Of a DNA stretch of 6,029 nt, positions 5,504-6,029 are shown piece by piece. The DNA lies in NCBI GenBank assembly GCA_035540755.1, contig DATLGD010000123.1:1-6029 (forward strand), in the 5' to 3' direction. The position numbers were made by a program, and so were the translations under genes. This stretch comes from DATLGD01 sp035540755. Its GTDB lineage: Bacteria > Actinomycetota > Actinomycetes > Mycobacteriales > SCTD01. Under the pieces are notes generated by a model, which was not told the origin of the DNA, did not search any database, and saw only the letters and a list, made by a program, of their open reading frames with translations. The first letter of the stretch is position 1, and each line of letters opens with the position of its first letter.

Positions 5504-6029
5504 GCGTGCCCGACGCCTCCGGCCACTTCGGCCCCTACGGCGGCCGCTTCGTGCCCGAGGCGCTCGTGGCGGCGCTGGACGAGCTCACCGCCGCCCATGA
5601 CGCCACGCAGCAGGACCCGGCGTTCCTCGCCGAGCTCGACCGGCTGCTCACGACCTACGCCGGCCGCCCCACGCCGCTCACCGACGCCCGGCGGCTGTCC
5701 GAGCACGCCGGCGGTGCGCGCATCCTGCTCAAGCGCGAGGACCTCGCGCACACCGGCTCGCACAAGGTGAACAACGTGCTCGGCCAGGCGCTGCTCACGC
5801 AGAAGATGGGCAAGCAGCGGGTGATCGCCGAGACCGGCGCCGGCCAGCACGGTGTCGCCACCGCGACCGCAGCCGCGCTGTTCGGCTTCGACTGCACCGT
5901 CTACATGGGCGAGGAGGACACCCGCCGCCAGGCGCTCAACGTCGCGCGGATGCGGCTGCTCGGCGCCGAGGTCGTGCCGGTCACCAGCGGCACCCGCACC
6001 CTCAAGGACGCCACCAACGAGGCCTTCCG
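5500..6029 (+). CDS. trpB: Tryptophan synthase beta chain TrpB, 3' partial
   Basis: TrpB is the PLP-dependent subunit that joins indole and serine to make tryptophan, in a complex with TrpA. The window holds 176 full codons of a protein normally about 400 residues long; the frame is open at the right edge, so this is truncation by the window. I chose GTG 5500, which forms a GTGA overlap with the trpC stop and reads MSVPDASGHFGPYGGRFVPE. A second in-frame GTG at 5506 is possible. No good ribosome-binding site is visible, which suggests coupling to trpC translation. Motifs seen are FGPYGGRFVPE, the NAG-type LLKREDLAHTGSHKVNN with PLP lysine Lys89, IAETGAGQHGVATA with catalytic Glu111, and VYMGEEDTRRQALNVARM. 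Lys89 and Glu111 correspond to Lys87 and Glu109 of enteric TrpB. trpA is expected downstream. Confidence 0.98.
   Translation, partial: MSVPDASGHFGPYGGRFVPEALVAALDELTAAHDATQQDPAFLAELDRLLTTYAGRPTPLTDARRLSEHAGGARILLKREDLAHTGSHKVNNVLGQALLTQKMGKQRVIAETGAGQHGVATATAAALFGFDCTVYMGEEDTRRQALNVARMRLLGAEVVPVTSGTRTLKDATNEAF

Noticed and set aside
1..6029. CRISPR array, tRNA/rRNA genes, insertion sequence ends or T-box
   Set aside because: No regularly spaced repeats, no cloverleaf-like sequence, no transposase and no T-box core were seen.

Overview
This window looks like an ordinary chromosomal amino-acid biosynthesis locus from a high-GC actinomycete. The evidence is the very high G+C content, with G or C at most third codon positions, the many GTG starts, a DUF222/HNH (13E12-type) gene, and the typical actinobacterial order hisI - trpE - trp-associated membrane protein - trpC - trpB. 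The sequence alone does not allow a genus call.

Left part (1-1573): a plus-strand DUF222/HNH protein whose reading frame is already open at the left edge, so its N-terminus lies outside the window. Its C-terminal HNH module appears degenerate, and its middle holds a run of X-Ala/Val-Pro tripeptides. After a 62-bp convergent gap comes a small minus-strand gene (1636-1890) for an 84-residue protein with one membrane segment. A 131-bp divergent region (1891-2021) then leads into the biosynthetic genes.

Right part (2022-6029): a tightly packed plus-strand cluster. hisI (phosphoribosyl-AMP cyclohydrolase, histidine pathway) is followed after 28 bp by trpE (anthranilate synthase component I). trpE overlaps by 4 bp a four-helix membrane protein of the trp-operon family Trp_oprn_chp (TIGR02234), whose function is unknown. 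A 68-bp gap precedes trpC (indole-3-glycerol phosphate synthase). trpC overlaps by 4 bp trpB (tryptophan synthase beta), which runs off the right edge. trpG, trpD and trpF are not in the window. Many actinobacteria use the dual-function isomerase PriA for the HisA and TrpF steps, which would fit a joined his/trp cluster, but no such gene is visible here.

I found no CRISPR array, RNA gene, insertion sequence or clearly new system. The points most worth a second look are the uncharacterised membrane protein inside the trp operon, the altered HNH residues, the DUF222 and small membrane genes sitting next to hisI where hisF is often found, and the trpC leader region with its small hairpin and an alternative start.
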